Part shown: positions 41,008 through 49,783 of the stretch, piece after piece
Position numbering within the stretch: the stretch's first letter is position 1
Layout: every line of letters begins with the position of its first letter
Translations under genes and position numbers: made by a program
The notes under the pieces: generated by a model
Seen by the model: the letters and a program-made list of their open reading frames with translations, nothing else
The model's database searches: none
What the model was told of the DNA's origin: nothing
From: Azospirillum sp. TSO35-2
GTDB taxonomy: Bacteria; Pseudomonadota; Alphaproteobacteria; Azospirillales; Azospirillaceae
NCBI RefSeq assembly: GCF_003116095.1
Contig: NZ_LGRA01000008.1
Coordinates: 156,605 to 220,604, forward strand
DNA length: 64,000 nt
Direction of reading: 5' to 3'

Positions 41008-42155
41008 CGGTCTACCTCGACAACAACGCCACCACCGCGCTGGCGCCCGAGGTGCGGGAGGCGATGCTGCCCCACCTGTTCGGCGATTTCGCCAACCCGT
41101 CGAGCCCGCATGGCCCCGGCATGGCCGCCCGCCGCGCGGTCGGCGAGGCGAAGGCCCAGATCGCCGCCCTGATCGGCGCCAGGCCCGCCGACCTGATCAT
41201 GACCGGCAGCGCCACCGAGGCGACGCACAGCGCCATCCTCGGCGCGCTGCGCGTCATCGAGGAGACCGACCACCGCCGCGACCACATCGTCACCACCGCG
41301 GTGGAGCATCCGGCGACGTTGGCCCTGTTCGACGACCTGCGCCTGCGCGGCTGGCGCGTCACCATCCTGCCGGTGAACCGCGACGGCCTGCCCTCGCTGG
41401 TCGACCTCGCCGCCGCGGTGTCGGAGGAGACGGCGCTGGTTTCCATGATGTGGGCGAACAACGAGACCGGGGTGCTGATGCCGGTGGCCGGCGCCTCGGC
41501 CATCGCCCACGCCCACGGCGCGCTGTTCCACACCGACGCGGTGCAGGCCGCCGGGCGGGTGCCGGTCGCGTGCGGCATCGCCGATTACCTGACGCTGTCC
41601 GCCCACAAGATGCACGGGCCGAAGGGCATCGGCGCGCTCTATGTCCGCAAGGGCGCCCCCTTCCATCCGCTGATCCACGGCCACCAGGAGCGCCGCCGCC
41701 GCGGCGGCACCGAGAATGTGCCGGCCATCGTCGGCTTCGGCGCCGCCGCCGCGCTGGCCGGGCTTTGGCTGGACGAGGCCGACCTGACGGCCTTCCTGCG
41801 CGACCGGCTGGAGCACGGCGTCCTCGCCCGCTGGCCCGGCGCGGTGGTGAACGGCGGCGGCACGGCGCGGCTGCCCAACACCAGCAACATCCGCTTCGCC
41901 GACGCGCGAGGCCGGCCGATCGACGCCGAGGAACTGCTGATGCGGCTCGACCGCGCCGGCATCGCGGTGTCGATGGGCGCCGCCTGCTCGTCCGGCGGCA
42001 ACGAGCCGAGCCATGTGCTGACCGCCATGGGGCTGGGCAAGGCCCAGGCCGCGGCGAGCCTGCGCTTCTCGCTCAGCCGCTACACCACCGCGGCGGAGGT
42101 CGACGCCGTGCTGTCGGAGTTGCCGGCGCTGCACGCGCGCCTGGTGGCCGCCTAA
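41004..42155 (+). CDS. nifS: NifS cysteine desulfurase
   Basis: This 383-residue PLP enzyme provides sulfur for nitrogenase Fe-S clusters. It starts MTVYLDNNATTALAPEVREA, the typical NifS opening. The Schiff-base Lys lies in LSAHKMHGPKGIGALYV, and the catalytic Cys in MGAACSSGGNEPSHVLTA. Placed after the two nifZ genes and before nifT. No nifU lies in the window. Confidence 0.94.
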   Translation: MTVYLDNNATTALAPEVREAMLPHLFGDFANPSSPHGPGMAARRAVGEAKAQIAALIGARPADLIMTGSATEATHSAILGALRVIEETDHRRDHIVTTAVEHPATLALFDDLRLRGWRVTILPVNRDGLPSLVDLAAAVSEETALVSMMWANNETGVLMPVAGASAIAHAHGALFHTDAVQAAGRVPVACGIADYLTLSAHKMHGPKGIGALYVRKGAPFHPLIHGHQERRRRGGTENVPAIVGFGAAAALAGLWLDEADLTAFLRDRLEHGVLARWPGAVVNGGGTARLPNTSNIRFADARGRPIDAEELLMRLDRAGIAVSMGAACSSGGNEPSHVLTAMGLGKAQAAASLRFSLSRYTTAAEVDAVLSELPALHARLVAA

Positions 42156-42193
42156 CCAAAACACAACGAAAACAACAGGCTGGAGTGTCCGTG

Positions 42194-42403
42194 ATGAAGG
42201 TGATGATCCGCAAGGTGGCCGACCATTACACGATCTACGTCGCCAAGAAGGATCTGGAGGAACCCATCGTCGCGATGGAAAAGCCGGCGCTGTGGGGCGG
42301 CTGGGTCAAGGTCGCCAACGGCTGGACGCTCGACCTGCCGGAGATGCCGGCCGACACCCGCCTGCCCATCACCGTCGAGGCCAAGAAACGCGGCGCGGAG
42401 TAG
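42194..42403 (+). CDS. nifT: NifT/FixU
   Basis: This 69-residue protein has the NifT pattern: MKVMIRKVADHYTIYVAKKD, then WGGWVKVANGWTLDLPEM. NifT is widely conserved in nif clusters but usually not essential; its function is unknown. The ATG at 42194 has GGAG eight bases before; a GTG three bases earlier is less well placed. Confidence 0.92.
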   Translation: MKVMIRKVADHYTIYVAKKDLEEPIVAMEKPALWGGWVKVANGWTLDLPEMPADTRLPITVEAKKRGAE

Positions 42404-42408
42404 CCATC

Positions 42409-42693
42409 ATGCCCCTGTCACCCGAGCGCATCGACACCATCGCCACGCTGGCCAGCCAACTGTTCGCCGAGGGCCGCAACCTCGATTCCGTGGTCCGCGC
42501 CGTGCGCGCGGCCAACCCGGACCTGAAGACCGTGACCGGCGCCATGGCGGCGGTGATGGCGGAGGACCCGTTCCGGGAAGAGGCGGCGTTCGACCTGCAT
42601 CTGGTGGACGGCAACAACCACTGCTGGCTCATCACCGACAGGTCGGAGCTTGCCACCGGCCTCGTGATCGCCCAACGCGACGAGGATGAGTGA
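42409..42693 (+). CDS. Small nif-operon protein of unknown function
   Basis: This 94-residue protein starts MPLSPERIDTIATLASQLFA and has a helical first half and a compact second half (EEAAFDLHLVDGNNHCWLIT) with one Cys-Trp pair. Small proteins of this kind follow nifT in some alphaproteobacterial clusters. It lies five bases after nifT and its stop abuts the next ATG, so it is certainly expressed with the operon. I cannot name a domain. Confidence 0.78.
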   Translation: MPLSPERIDTIATLASQLFAEGRNLDSVVRAVRAANPDLKTVTGAMAAVMAEDPFREEAAFDLHLVDGNNHCWLITDRSELATGLVIAQRDEDE

Positions 42694-43917
42694 ATGATCG
42701 ACACGGCCGCAGCGACCGCCCCGCCCCCGGATGCCGCCCGCGCGGACGGGGATGAGGCCGACGACTACATCCCGTTGACCGACCCCGACATCTCGGGCGC
42801 GGAGATCGAGGTCCTGGGCCGCGTCCTGTCCACCGGCGGGCTCGGCGACGGGCGCATGGTGCGGGCGTTCGAGGACGCCTTCGCCGCCTATGTCGGCCGC
42901 GGCCACGCCGTCGCCGTGTCCAGCGGCACCGTCGCCACCTTGCTGATGCTGAAGGGCTATGGCATCGGCGAGGGCGACGAGGTGCTGTGCAGCCCGTTCG
43001 GCTGGCATCAGGTCCAGCACGCCGTGGCCCTGTCGGGCGCCACCCCGGTGCTGGTCGACATCGACTATTGGCAGCACACCATCAACCCGGAAAAGGCGGC
43101 GGCGCTGGTCACCCCGGCGACCAAGGCGATCCTGGCCGGCAACGTCAACGGCCACCCCGCCCATTGGGACGAGTTGCGCGCGCTGGCCGACGCCCGCGGC
43201 CTGATCCTGCTGGAGGATTCCAGCGAGGCCATCGGGTCCACCTACAAGGGGCGGATGGTCGGCACCTTCGGCGACGCGGCGGTCTTCGACTTCTCCGAAC
43301 CCGGGGTGCTGCTGGCCGGCGAGGGCGGGATGATCGTCACCGACGACCGCGACCTCGCCCACCGCCTGCGCTACATGCGCCGGCGCGAGGTGGAGCACCG
43401 CAACACCGTCGTCATCACCCGCAACCTGCCCTGGCAGGTCGGGATGAGCAACCTGAGCGCCGCGCTGGCGCTGGTGCAGTTGAAGCGGCTGCCGGAGATC
43501 CTGGCCCGCCGCAACCTCGTCATCGCCCATTACGACGCGGCGATGGCCAGCTTCGAGGGCATCAAGCCGCCCTACCGCGGGGCGGGGGCGGAGGTGGTCA
43601 ACCCGATGCTGTACTGCGTCCATCTCGGCACGCGCTTCACCGCGTCGGGGCGCAAGTCGATCATCGAGGATCTCGACACCCACGACATCGACGCCGGCGA
43701 CTACGGCCAGTCGCTGCACACCCAGCAATACTACATCGAGCGGCTGGGCGAGCGTGGCGCCGGCCGCGCCGCCTGCCCGGTCTGCACCAAGACCGCCGAC
43801 CGCGTGCTGGCCCTGCCGCTGCACCACAAGATCACCAGGGACCAGGTCGCCTTCATCGTCGAAACGCTGAAGGACGCCACCGTCAACACCGGCGCCGGCG
43901 CGGCGATCTACTTGTGA
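42694..43917 (+). CDS. DegT/DnrJ-fold aminotransferase-like protein lacking the PLP lysine
   Basis: This 407-residue protein has the DegT/DnrJ/EryC1/StrS fold: SGTVATLLMLKGYGIGEGDE, LLEDSSEAIGSTYKG and VGTFGDAAVFDF. In the family the next residues are Ser-Phe-x-x-x-Lys before GEGG, and the Lys carries PLP. Here the sequence is FDFSEPGVLLAGEGG: the Lys position is Gly. The D of LLEDSSEA, which contacts the PLP nitrogen, is kept, but the usual Gln two residues on is Glu. So it may bind PLP/PMP non-covalently, as ColD-type dehydratases do with His, or have lost catalysis. It is the tenth gene of the nifB operon. Confidence 0.85.
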   Translation: MIDTAAATAPPPDAARADGDEADDYIPLTDPDISGAEIEVLGRVLSTGGLGDGRMVRAFEDAFAAYVGRGHAVAVSSGTVATLLMLKGYGIGEGDEVLCSPFGWHQVQHAVALSGATPVLVDIDYWQHTINPEKAAALVTPATKAILAGNVNGHPAHWDELRALADARGLILLEDSSEAIGSTYKGRMVGTFGDAAVFDFSEPGVLLAGEGGMIVTDDRDLAHRLRYMRRREVEHRNTVVITRNLPWQVGMSNLSAALALVQLKRLPEILARRNLVIAHYDAAMASFEGIKPPYRGAGAEVVNPMLYCVHLGTRFTASGRKSIIEDLDTHDIDAGDYGQSLHTQQYYIERLGERGAGRAACPVCTKTADRVLALPLHHKITRDQVAFIVETLKDATVNTGAGAAIYL

Positions 43918-43936
43918 TACCAGGGAGAGAGACCTC

Positions 43937-44866
43937 ATGACCGACACCATCGTTGCCCCAGACGCCGAACGCGCCACCGAACGCGCCGCCGACCTCGCAA
44001 CCGATGCGGATACCGTCACCGTGCCCGACACGGCGGCGGCCCTGGCCGAGGTTGCCGCGGCGCTGTCCGCAAGGCAGGTGGTGCCCTATCTCGGGCCGGG
44101 GGCCTTCGCCCTGCTGCCGGCGGAGCAATGCCCGATCCCGCGGAACTCGGCGGAGCTGGTGCAGCGGCTGAACGCCAAGGTCGCCGCCCCCGGCCGCATC
44201 CGCGCCAACCTGACCGCGGTCGCCCAGTTCATCGAAACGCGCAAGCACCGCAAGACGCTGGAGATCATCCTCAACGAGATCTTCCGCCAGACCGTGCCGG
44301 CCACCGCGGTCCACCGCCTGCTGGCCGCGATCCCGGCGCCGCCGCTGCTGGTCGACGTCTGGTACGACAACGTGCTCGACACGCTGCTGGGCGCCGACGC
44401 CGGCCGCAAATGGGGCCAGATCCAAGGGGTGTCGCACCCGCAATCGACCGGCGAGTGGGTGCGCTATTACGCCGCCGACGGGTCGAACGCGACGGCCGAG
44501 GCGGCGGCCGGCTGGGACACCGTGCTGTACAAGCCGTCGGGCGCGGTGACGCCGGCCGGCAACTACCTGATCTCCGACAGCGACTATGTCGAGATCCTGA
44601 CGGAGATCGACATCCAGACGCCGATCCCCGCCATCGTGCAGGAGCGCCGCGCCGGCCGGCATTTCCTGTATCTGGGCTGCCGTTTCGACCACGAGATCCA
44701 GCGCACCTTCGCCCGCCAGATCGCCAAGCGCTCCTCCGGTACCCACTGGGCGGTGATCCCCGGCGAGCTGTCGAAGAACGAGGCCCGCTTCCTGGCGATC
44801 CACGGCATCCGCCGCATCGACGTGACGCTGGACGCGGCGGTCGCGGCGTTGCAGGCGGCGGTGTAA
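43937..44866 (+). CDS. SIR2-like protein lacking the catalytic Asn and His, end of nifB operon
   Basis: This 309-residue protein matches the SIR2_2 pattern. A Gly-rich NAD-type loop is present (VVPYLGPGAFALL). Where the family has T-T-N-Y-D, it has VDVWYDNVLD, with Trp for Asn. Where it has K-x-H-G, it has LYKPSGAV, with Ser for His. The acidic GNYLISDSDYVEIL and the C-terminal LYLGCRFDHEIQRTF agree with SIR2_2. The enzyme residues needed for NAD hydrolysis or deacylation are therefore missing. It follows the DegT-like gene by 19 bases and ends the operon. A binding role in nitrogenase maturation is conceivable but unproven. Confidence 0.78.
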   Translation: MTDTIVAPDAERATERAADLATDADTVTVPDTAAALAEVAAALSARQVVPYLGPGAFALLPAEQCPIPRNSAELVQRLNAKVAAPGRIRANLTAVAQFIETRKHRKTLEIILNEIFRQTVPATAVHRLLAAIPAPPLLVDVWYDNVLDTLLGADAGRKWGQIQGVSHPQSTGEWVRYYAADGSNATAEAAAGWDTVLYKPSGAVTPAGNYLISDSDYVEILTEIDIQTPIPAIVQERRAGRHFLYLGCRFDHEIQRTFARQIAKRSSGTHWAVIPGELSKNEARFLAIHGIRRIDVTLDAAVAALQAAV

Positions 44867-44941
44867 CGGTCGCCGCTACCCCCAAAGAAGCGGCACCGCA
44901 TCGCAACACACACTCCATCCGGCCGTTAGGTTGCGAAACGG

Positions 44942-45997
44942 ATGGAGCGTGCCGGAATGGTGATGAACAGTGGCCGGGTTTCGGTGGCGGCGCTTGCGCT
45001 GCTGCTGACGGCATCGGGGGCAAGCGCGCAGGAGACGACGCCGGCGCCGGGCGAGGCGCCCGCGACCTCCGGCCCGGCGATCGGCTTCTGGATCGACAAC
45101 GACCTGTTCGGCGGCGGGACCGACCGTTACTACACCAACGGATTCCAGTTCTATTACTTCTCCGGCGCGCGGCCGACCTACGGCAACATCGACTGGCTGG
45201 CCGACCTGGTGCCCTGGATCAAGCCGGGCGGGGTGCGACGCTACGGCTACGCCTTCGGCCAGAACATGTACACCCCCAGCGACCTGTCGCGCCGCGACCC
45301 GAACCCGTCCGACCGCCCCTACGCCGGCTGGCTCTATGGCCGGCTGTCGGTGCTGAACGAGGCGCCGCGCGCGGTCGACCGCTTCGACCTCGACCTCGGC
45401 GTCGTCGGGCCGTCGTCGCTGGCGGAGCAGACGCAGAAGGCGGTCCACAAGGTCGTCGGCGGCGCCACCTACCCGGAGGGCTGGAATTACCAGCTCCACG
45501 ACGAGCCGGGGGTGATCCTCAGCTACGAGCATGTCTGGCGCAACGAGACGCCGAACGCGCTGGGACCGCTGGAATGGGACGTCAACCCGCACGTCGCCGG
45601 CAGCGTCGGCAACGTGCTGACCTTCGCCGCGGTCGGCGCCACGGCGCGGCTGGGCGGCAACATGCCGCCGCCGGTGGGGGCGCTGGTCACCCGCCCGACG
45701 GGCACCATCCCCTACCAGGACAGCCCCTATTCCGAACGGCCGGGCCGTTTCTCCTGGTATGTCTACGCCAGCGCCGAGGGGCGCGCGGTGGCGCGCAACA
45801 TCTTCCTGGACGGCAACAGCTTCCGCGACAGCCGGTCGGTCACCAAGCACCCGCTGGTCGCCAGCATGCAGGCCGGCCTGACGCTGCGCTACGGCCGCTA
45901 TGGCCTGACCTACGCCCAGACGCTGCTGACGCCGGAGTTCCGCGGCCAGAAGTCGCTGACCAACTACGGCTCGCTGCGCCTTTCCGTCCAGTTCTGA
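44942..45997 (+). CDS. LpxR-like outer-membrane lipid A deacylase (DUF2219)
   Basis: This protein of about 351 residues has a signal peptide (VSVAALALLLTASGASAQ) and then a beta-barrel with the LpxR pattern: FWIDNDLFGGGTDRYYTNGF (Asn-Asp pair and Thr of the active site), QNMYTPSD, DRPYAGWLYG and the His of QKAVHKVVGG. LpxR removes the 3'-acyloxyacyl group from lipid A. The start may be 44942, 44957 or 44963; all give a full signal peptide. It is not part of the nif operon by spacing (75 bases). Confidence 0.82.
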   Translation: MERAGMVMNSGRVSVAALALLLTASGASAQETTPAPGEAPATSGPAIGFWIDNDLFGGGTDRYYTNGFQFYYFSGARPTYGNIDWLADLVPWIKPGGVRRYGYAFGQNMYTPSDLSRRDPNPSDRPYAGWLYGRLSVLNEAPRAVDRFDLDLGVVGPSSLAEQTQKAVHKVVGGATYPEGWNYQLHDEPGVILSYEHVWRNETPNALGPLEWDVNPHVAGSVGNVLTFAAVGATARLGGNMPPPVGALVTRPTGTIPYQDSPYSERPGRFSWYVYASAEGRAVARNIFLDGNSFRDSRSVTKHPLVASMQAGLTLRYGRYGLTYAQTLLTPEFRGQKSLTNYGSLRLSVQF

Positions 45998-46000
45998 GGA

Positions 46001-46648
46001 TCAGAGGAACGGCAGCGGCAGCACCAGGGTGAAACCGTCCACCGCCATCAGCAGCCCGGCCGCCGCCAGCGCCCGGCTGGCCCACAGGATGAAGCCCATG
46101 TTGGTGATGGCGAAGACCGAGGCCAGGACGATGGCCAGCTGCAGCATCCCCTCGGCGAAGTCGAAGTAGGGGTCCTGGGTGGCGGCGTGGTCGCGGCGGC
46201 CCTCGGCCGCCTTGGCGCGGGCCAGCAGGTCCTTGCGGCTGTTCTTGCCGTCGTCGGCCTCCATGCGGTCGGCCTGCTGGCGGTAGTCGGCGGAGCGCTG
46301 CAGCGCCTTGGCCTGGCCGTCGGCCGGCATGCCGGCGCTGAGCAGTTCCAGTTCGTCGGCGGCCAGCCGCAGGCTGATCTGGCGCTGGGTCTTGGACTGG
46401 TAGTAGGCGAAGCTGTCCGACGCCTCGATCGCGCTGGCCATCATGTCCTTGCCGGCGTTGGAGCCGGCGACGCTGACGATCGCCAGTGCCGCCGCCAGCA
46501 CCGAGATGTAGATGGCGGTGGAGGTCTTCACGCCATGACCACCCTCATGCCCGCCCTCCGGCGCGTCGCCGTGCCCGGCGCTGCGGTGCTTGGCCCGCTC
46601 GCGCTCGTGGGCTTCGTCGATCAGATCCTTGACCTCGGCCGCGTCCAT
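46001..46648 (-). CDS. DUF4337 family membrane protein
   Basis: This 215-residue protein has a His/Gly/Glu-rich N-terminal tail (GHGDAPEGGHEGGHG), a helix (TAIYISVLAAALAIVSVAGS), a long middle coil with YYQSKTQRQISLRLAADELE, and two C-terminal helices (LQLAIVLASVFAITNMGFIL; ALAAAGLLMAVDGF). This is the DUF4337 layout; function unknown. ATG 46648 has GGAAGGG upstream. It converges on the LpxR-like gene with three bases between the stops. Confidence 0.8.
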   Translation of the reverse strand: MDAAEVKDLIDEAHERERAKHRSAGHGDAPEGGHEGGHGVKTSTAIYISVLAAALAIVSVAGSNAGKDMMASAIEASDSFAYYQSKTQRQISLRLAADELELLSAGMPADGQAKALQRSADYRQQADRMEADDGKNSRKDLLARAKAAEGRRDHAATQDPYFDFAEGMLQLAIVLASVFAITNMGFILWASRALAAAGLLMAVDGFTLVLPLPFL

Positions 46649-46803
46649 CTCGGGTGCCCTTCCTCTGTCCTGTGGCGGATGACGAAAGAGGTAGCCGAGC
46701 CATCCGGCGAAGAAAAGCCCCACCCGCGCGGAGGCTCCAGAATGTCCCGGCGGCGAACATTCGCCCCTTTCACGGGCGCCCGGTTCGGGCTATGTCAGGG
46801 GTT

Positions 46804-47370
46804 ATGAACCAGTTCGCACGCTTGGCGATCGAGGCCGGCCCGCTCGCCGCCTTCTTCGTCGCCAATTCCCAGGCCGGCATCATGACCGGCACCGCGGTCT
46901 TTATGGTCGCCATCACCATCGCCGTCGCGGTGTCGTGGCGGATGGAACGGCGGATTCCGATCATGCCGGTGGTCGGCGCCGGATTCGTTCTGCTGTTCGG
47001 CGGCCTGACGCTGTGGCTGCAGGACGACCTGTTCATCAAGATCAAGCCGACCCTGGTCAACCTGCTGTTCGCCTGCGTCCTGTTCATCGCCCATGTCACG
47101 CGGCGCAACGTGCTGAAGCGGCTGCTCGGCACCGTGCTGAACCTGTCGGACGAGGGCTGGCGGACGCTGGGCATCCGCTGGGCCTGGTTCTTCCTGCTGC
47201 TGGCAGTGGTGAACGAGGTGGTCTGGCGCAACTTCACGACCGACATGTGGGTCAATTTCAAGGTCTTCGGCATCATGCCGCTGACGTTGGTGTTCAGCGC
47301 CTTCCAGGCGCCGCTGATCATGCGTCACCAGGTGCCGGAAGAACCGGCCGAAAGCGGCCCGACCGCCTGA
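46804..47370 (+). CDS. yciB: YciB/IspZ family inner-membrane protein (septation protein A)
   Basis: This 188-residue protein has five membrane helices and the family segments LAAFFVANSQAGIMTGTAVF, WLQDDLFIKIKPTLVNLLFA and RWAWFFLLLAVVNEVVWRNF. YciB acts in cell-envelope synthesis and division in E. coli. The ATG at 46804 is close to AGGGG; an alternative ATG four codons earlier (46792) is possible. Confidence 0.92.
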   Translation: MNQFARLAIEAGPLAAFFVANSQAGIMTGTAVFMVAITIAVAVSWRMERRIPIMPVVGAGFVLLFGGLTLWLQDDLFIKIKPTLVNLLFACVLFIAHVTRRNVLKRLLGTVLNLSDEGWRTLGIRWAWFFLLLAVVNEVVWRNFTTDMWVNFKVFGIMPLTLVFSAFQAPLIMRHQVPEEPAESGPTA

Positions 47371-47509
47371 CCGCCTCTTGTGCGGCGCGGAAGGGGCACT
47401 CACATTGGTGGGACGGCGCGGTTGCCGTCCATCCGGACGCTATGGGTTGCCGTCCGTCGCGGACGCTGCGACCATACCCGCTCGGACCGAATTGCAGAGG
47501 TAGAGATCG

Positions 47510-47818
47510 ATGGGCAGTTTCAGCATCTGGCACTGGATAATCGTGTTGGTTATCGTGCTTCTCCTGTTCGGCGCCGGCAAGCTGCCCAACGTGATGGGCG
47601 ACATTGCCAAGGGCGTGAAGGCCTTCAAGGCCGGCATGAAGGACGAGGACGAAACGGCGCCGCCCGCCACCACCACGGCCTCCACCCAGGCCCCGCCCGC
47701 CGCGATCCATCCGGCCCCGGCCCAGCCCGCCGCCGATCCGGTGACCACCGCCCCGGCCTCCGTCACCCCGGTTGGCCAGCCGCACCCGGTCGACCCGGCC
47801 AAGCCGCATCAGGGCTGA
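47510..47818 (+). CDS. tatA: TatA, twin-arginine translocase subunit
   Basis: This 102-residue protein has the TatA N-terminal helix ([20 protein letters not shown]), the hinge and the amphipathic helix ([19 protein letters not shown]), then a long Ala/Pro/Thr tail. Together with TatBC it moves folded proteins across the inner membrane. tatB and tatC are not in the window, so tatA stands apart. The gap after it contains inverted repeats but no clear terminator. Confidence 0.92.
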   Translation: MGSFSIWHWIIVLVIVLLLFGAGKLPNVMGDIAKGVKAFKAGMKDEDETAPPATTTASTQAPPAAIHPAPAQPAADPVTTAPASVTPVGQPHPVDPAKPHQG

Positions 47819-47901
47819 GGTCCCTTCTTTTCCACCGCCCGCGACCGCATGGCGGTTTGATGGGGCGGTAAGATACGATAAAAAGAAGGGGCTTTCCGCA
47901 G

Positions 47902-47938
47902 CCGGTCCCCCGCCGTCGTTCCGCCGACGGGGGACCGG
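47902..47938. repeat. Hairpin upstream of the SPOR-domain gene
   Basis: CCGGTCCCCCG (47902-47912) pairs with CGGGGGACCGG (47928-47938) around a partly paired 15-base centre. It sits in the 198-base gap between tatA and the SPOR gene. It lacks a T-run, so it is not a standard terminator. Confidence 0.5.
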
Positions 47939-48016
47939 TGTCCGGAGAGCCTCTTTGTGTTCGGCCGGCCCGACGGGACCGGCGAGAGCGGGGCGCCCGT
48001 GACAGTCAGGCCCAGG

Positions 48017-49099
48017 ATGATCAAGGACGAGATGAAGCCCACCGGCAGACCTTCCGACGCTCCCCCGCCGGAGAACGAGGACATCGCCAAGCTGCTTCGC
48101 GCCCTGAACGAGGATCTGCGGGCCGAGCCGATGGACGACGAGGTCGACGAGGTCGACGACGAACCCGCCGCGCGCGGCCTGCCGCTGGGCAAGATCGCGC
48201 TGGCGATGCTGGCCGCCGCCGGCATCGGCGCCGCGGTGGTGATGCTCGACCCCGGCGGCAAGGCGCCGGACCCGGCGCCGACCGCTGCCGGCAGCGCGAC
48301 GCCGATGGTCCCCGCCCCGGCGATCACCCGCGCACCCGCCGCGAACGGCGCGCCGGAGCCGATGATCGCCCGCGCCCCGGCGCCGGCCGCGTCGACCGCT
48401 CCCGCCACGCCGCCCGCTCCACAGGCTCCCAGCGCCGCCAACACCGGCGCGACGGCCGCGCCGCCGCCGCCGATGGCCGCGCTGCCGGCCAACCCGCCGC
48501 CGGTGCTGAAGGTTCCGGAACCGCCGGCCGTCCCGGCCACCGCCCCGGTCGCCCCGGTGAAGCCGCGCGCCGCCGTCCCGGCCGAGCCGGCGCCGCAGCC
48601 CACCGCTCCGACCAGGGCCGAACAGCCCAAGCCCGAGCCGACGCGTCCCGAGCCGGCCGCGAAGGACACCGCCGACGCCGCCGACTCCGGCTCCTTGCAG
48701 GCGATGCTGGCCCCGCCGAAGGGCGACGCCAAACGTGCGGCGCCGAACGCCGCCCCGCCCCCCGCTGCTCCGGCCGCTCCGGCCACCGCCGCTCCCCCCG
48801 CCGGCGCCGCCGCGAAGGCGCCGGCCGCCAAGGCGTCGGTTCCCGCGGCCCCGCCGCCGGCCGGGCGCTACACCGTCCAGGTCGGCAGCTTCCAGATGAC
48901 CGCGAACGCCGATGCGCTGCTCCAGAAGCTCCAGGGCAACGGCTTCCAGGCCTACACGGTCGATTGGACCGACAGCGCCAACCGCTCCTGGCGCGCCGTC
49001 CGCGTCGGCGGCTACCCCGACCCGGCGGCGGCCAAGCGCGAGGTGGAGCAGTTGAAGGCGAAGATGGGCCTCAACCCGGTCGTCGTCCCCAGCCGCTGA
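48017..49099 (+). CDS. SPOR-domain membrane protein
   Basis: This 360-residue protein has a short acidic cytoplasmic part (EVDEVDDEP), one membrane helix (LGKIALAMLAAAGIGAAVVML), about 200 residues of Ala/Pro-rich low-complexity linker, and a C-terminal SPOR domain (YTVQVGSFQMTANADALLQK, WRAVRVGGYPDPAAAKREVE). SPOR domains bind denuded glycans at the division septum. The length of the periplasmic linker fits a cell-division role. I chose ATG 48017; other starts upstream or at 48032 are possible. Confidence 0.85.
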   Translation: MIKDEMKPTGRPSDAPPPENEDIAKLLRALNEDLRAEPMDDEVDEVDDEPAARGLPLGKIALAMLAAAGIGAAVVMLDPGGKAPDPAPTAAGSATPMVPAPAITRAPAANGAPEPMIARAPAPAASTAPATPPAPQAPSAANTGATAAPPPPMAALPANPPPVLKVPEPPAVPATAPVAPVKPRAAVPAEPAPQPTAPTRAEQPKPEPTRPEPAAKDTADAADSGSLQAMLAPPKGDAKRAAPNAAPPPAAPAAPATAAPPAGAAAKAPAAKASVPAAPPPAGRYTVQVGSFQMTANADALLQKLQGNGFQAYTVDWTDSANRSWRAVRVGGYPDPAAAKREVEQLKAKMGLNPVVVPSR

Positions 49100-49195
49100 T
49101 CCCCCACCGGCATCGGCGCGGCGCATCGGCGGTCGTCGCCGGCCGGCGGTGACCGGCGGCCCTGCGACAACCTGTCCTCACCCGGGCGAGTGTAG

Positions 49196-49237
49196 GGCGG
49201 CCCTGCGGCGACATTTGGTCGCGGGCCGCCTTTTTCT
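49196..49237 (+). terminator. Rho-independent terminator after the SPOR gene
   Basis: GGCGGCCC (49196-49203) pairs with GGGCCGCC (49223-49230) around a smaller inner stem (GCGACATTTGGTCGC), followed by TTTTTCTT. It ends the SPOR transcript before the signalling locus. Confidence 0.85.
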
Positions 49238-49284
49238 TGGCGAAACCACCCCCGTTCTTTGGTCGAGGGGGTCCGGTGCGCCGC

Positions 49285-49314
49285 TTGATCCGCGCTTCTC
49301 TTTGCTCGTACCAT
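49285..49314 (+). promoter_or_regulatory. Possible promoter of the 49382-55094 operon
   Basis: TTGATC (49285-49290), an 18-base spacer and TACCAT (49309-49314) lie after the terminator and about 68 bases ahead of the response regulator gene. Match is moderate. Confidence 0.45.
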
Positions 49315-49381
49315 GGACATTCCAGGGCACAACGCAATTCAAGGAAGCCGGCACAAGACCGGTGCACCGGAGGACGCCCCC

Positions 49382-49783
49382 ATGAAGCCGACCATCCTGG
49401 TCGTCGACGACGAGCCGAGCATCGTCCTGTCGCTCCAGGTCCTCATGCAGCGCGCCGGGTTCGACGTGCGCATCGCCCGCGACGGGGACGAGGCGCTCCG
49501 CTCGGTCGAGGCCTACACCCCCGACCTGATCCTGCTCGACGCGATGATGCCGAAGCGCGACGGCTTCGACGTCTGCCAGACGCTGCGGACCAACCCGGCC
49601 TGCAAGACGCTGCCGATCATCATGCTGACGGCGCGCAGCCGCGACGTCGAACGGCAGAAGGGCCTGGCGCTGGGCGCCACCGACTACATCACCAAGCCCT
49701 TTTCCACCCGCGACCTGCTGACCACCGTCCGCCGCCACCTGGGCATGCCCGCGGTGGACGCGGCGGCCGGGGGCGGGCGATGA
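49382..49783 (+). CDS. Single-domain response regulator
   Basis: This 133-residue protein is a lone receiver: acidic pair in VVDDEPSIV, acceptor Asp in LILLDAMMPKRDGFD, Thr in IMLTARSRD and Lys in ITKPFSTRD. It has no output domain. The stop overlaps the start of the exonuclease-fused sensor (ATGA), so it is probably made in step with it and signals by protein contact. Confidence 0.92.
   Translation: MKPTILVVDDEPSIVLSLQVLMQRAGFDVRIARDGDEALRSVEAYTPDLILLDAMMPKRDGFDVCQTLRTNPACKTLPIIMLTARSRDVERQKGLALGATDYITKPFSTRDLLTTVRRHLGMPAVDAAAGGGR

Noticed and set aside
43937..44866. SIR2-based anti-phage defence gene
   Set aside because: It lacks the catalytic Asn and His, has no defence-type partner gene, and is the last gene of the nifB operon.
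47819..47901. Rho-independent terminator of tatA
   Set aside because: CCCTTCTTTT and AAAAGAAGGG are about 50 bases apart with only partial pairing between them, so I did not call a terminator.
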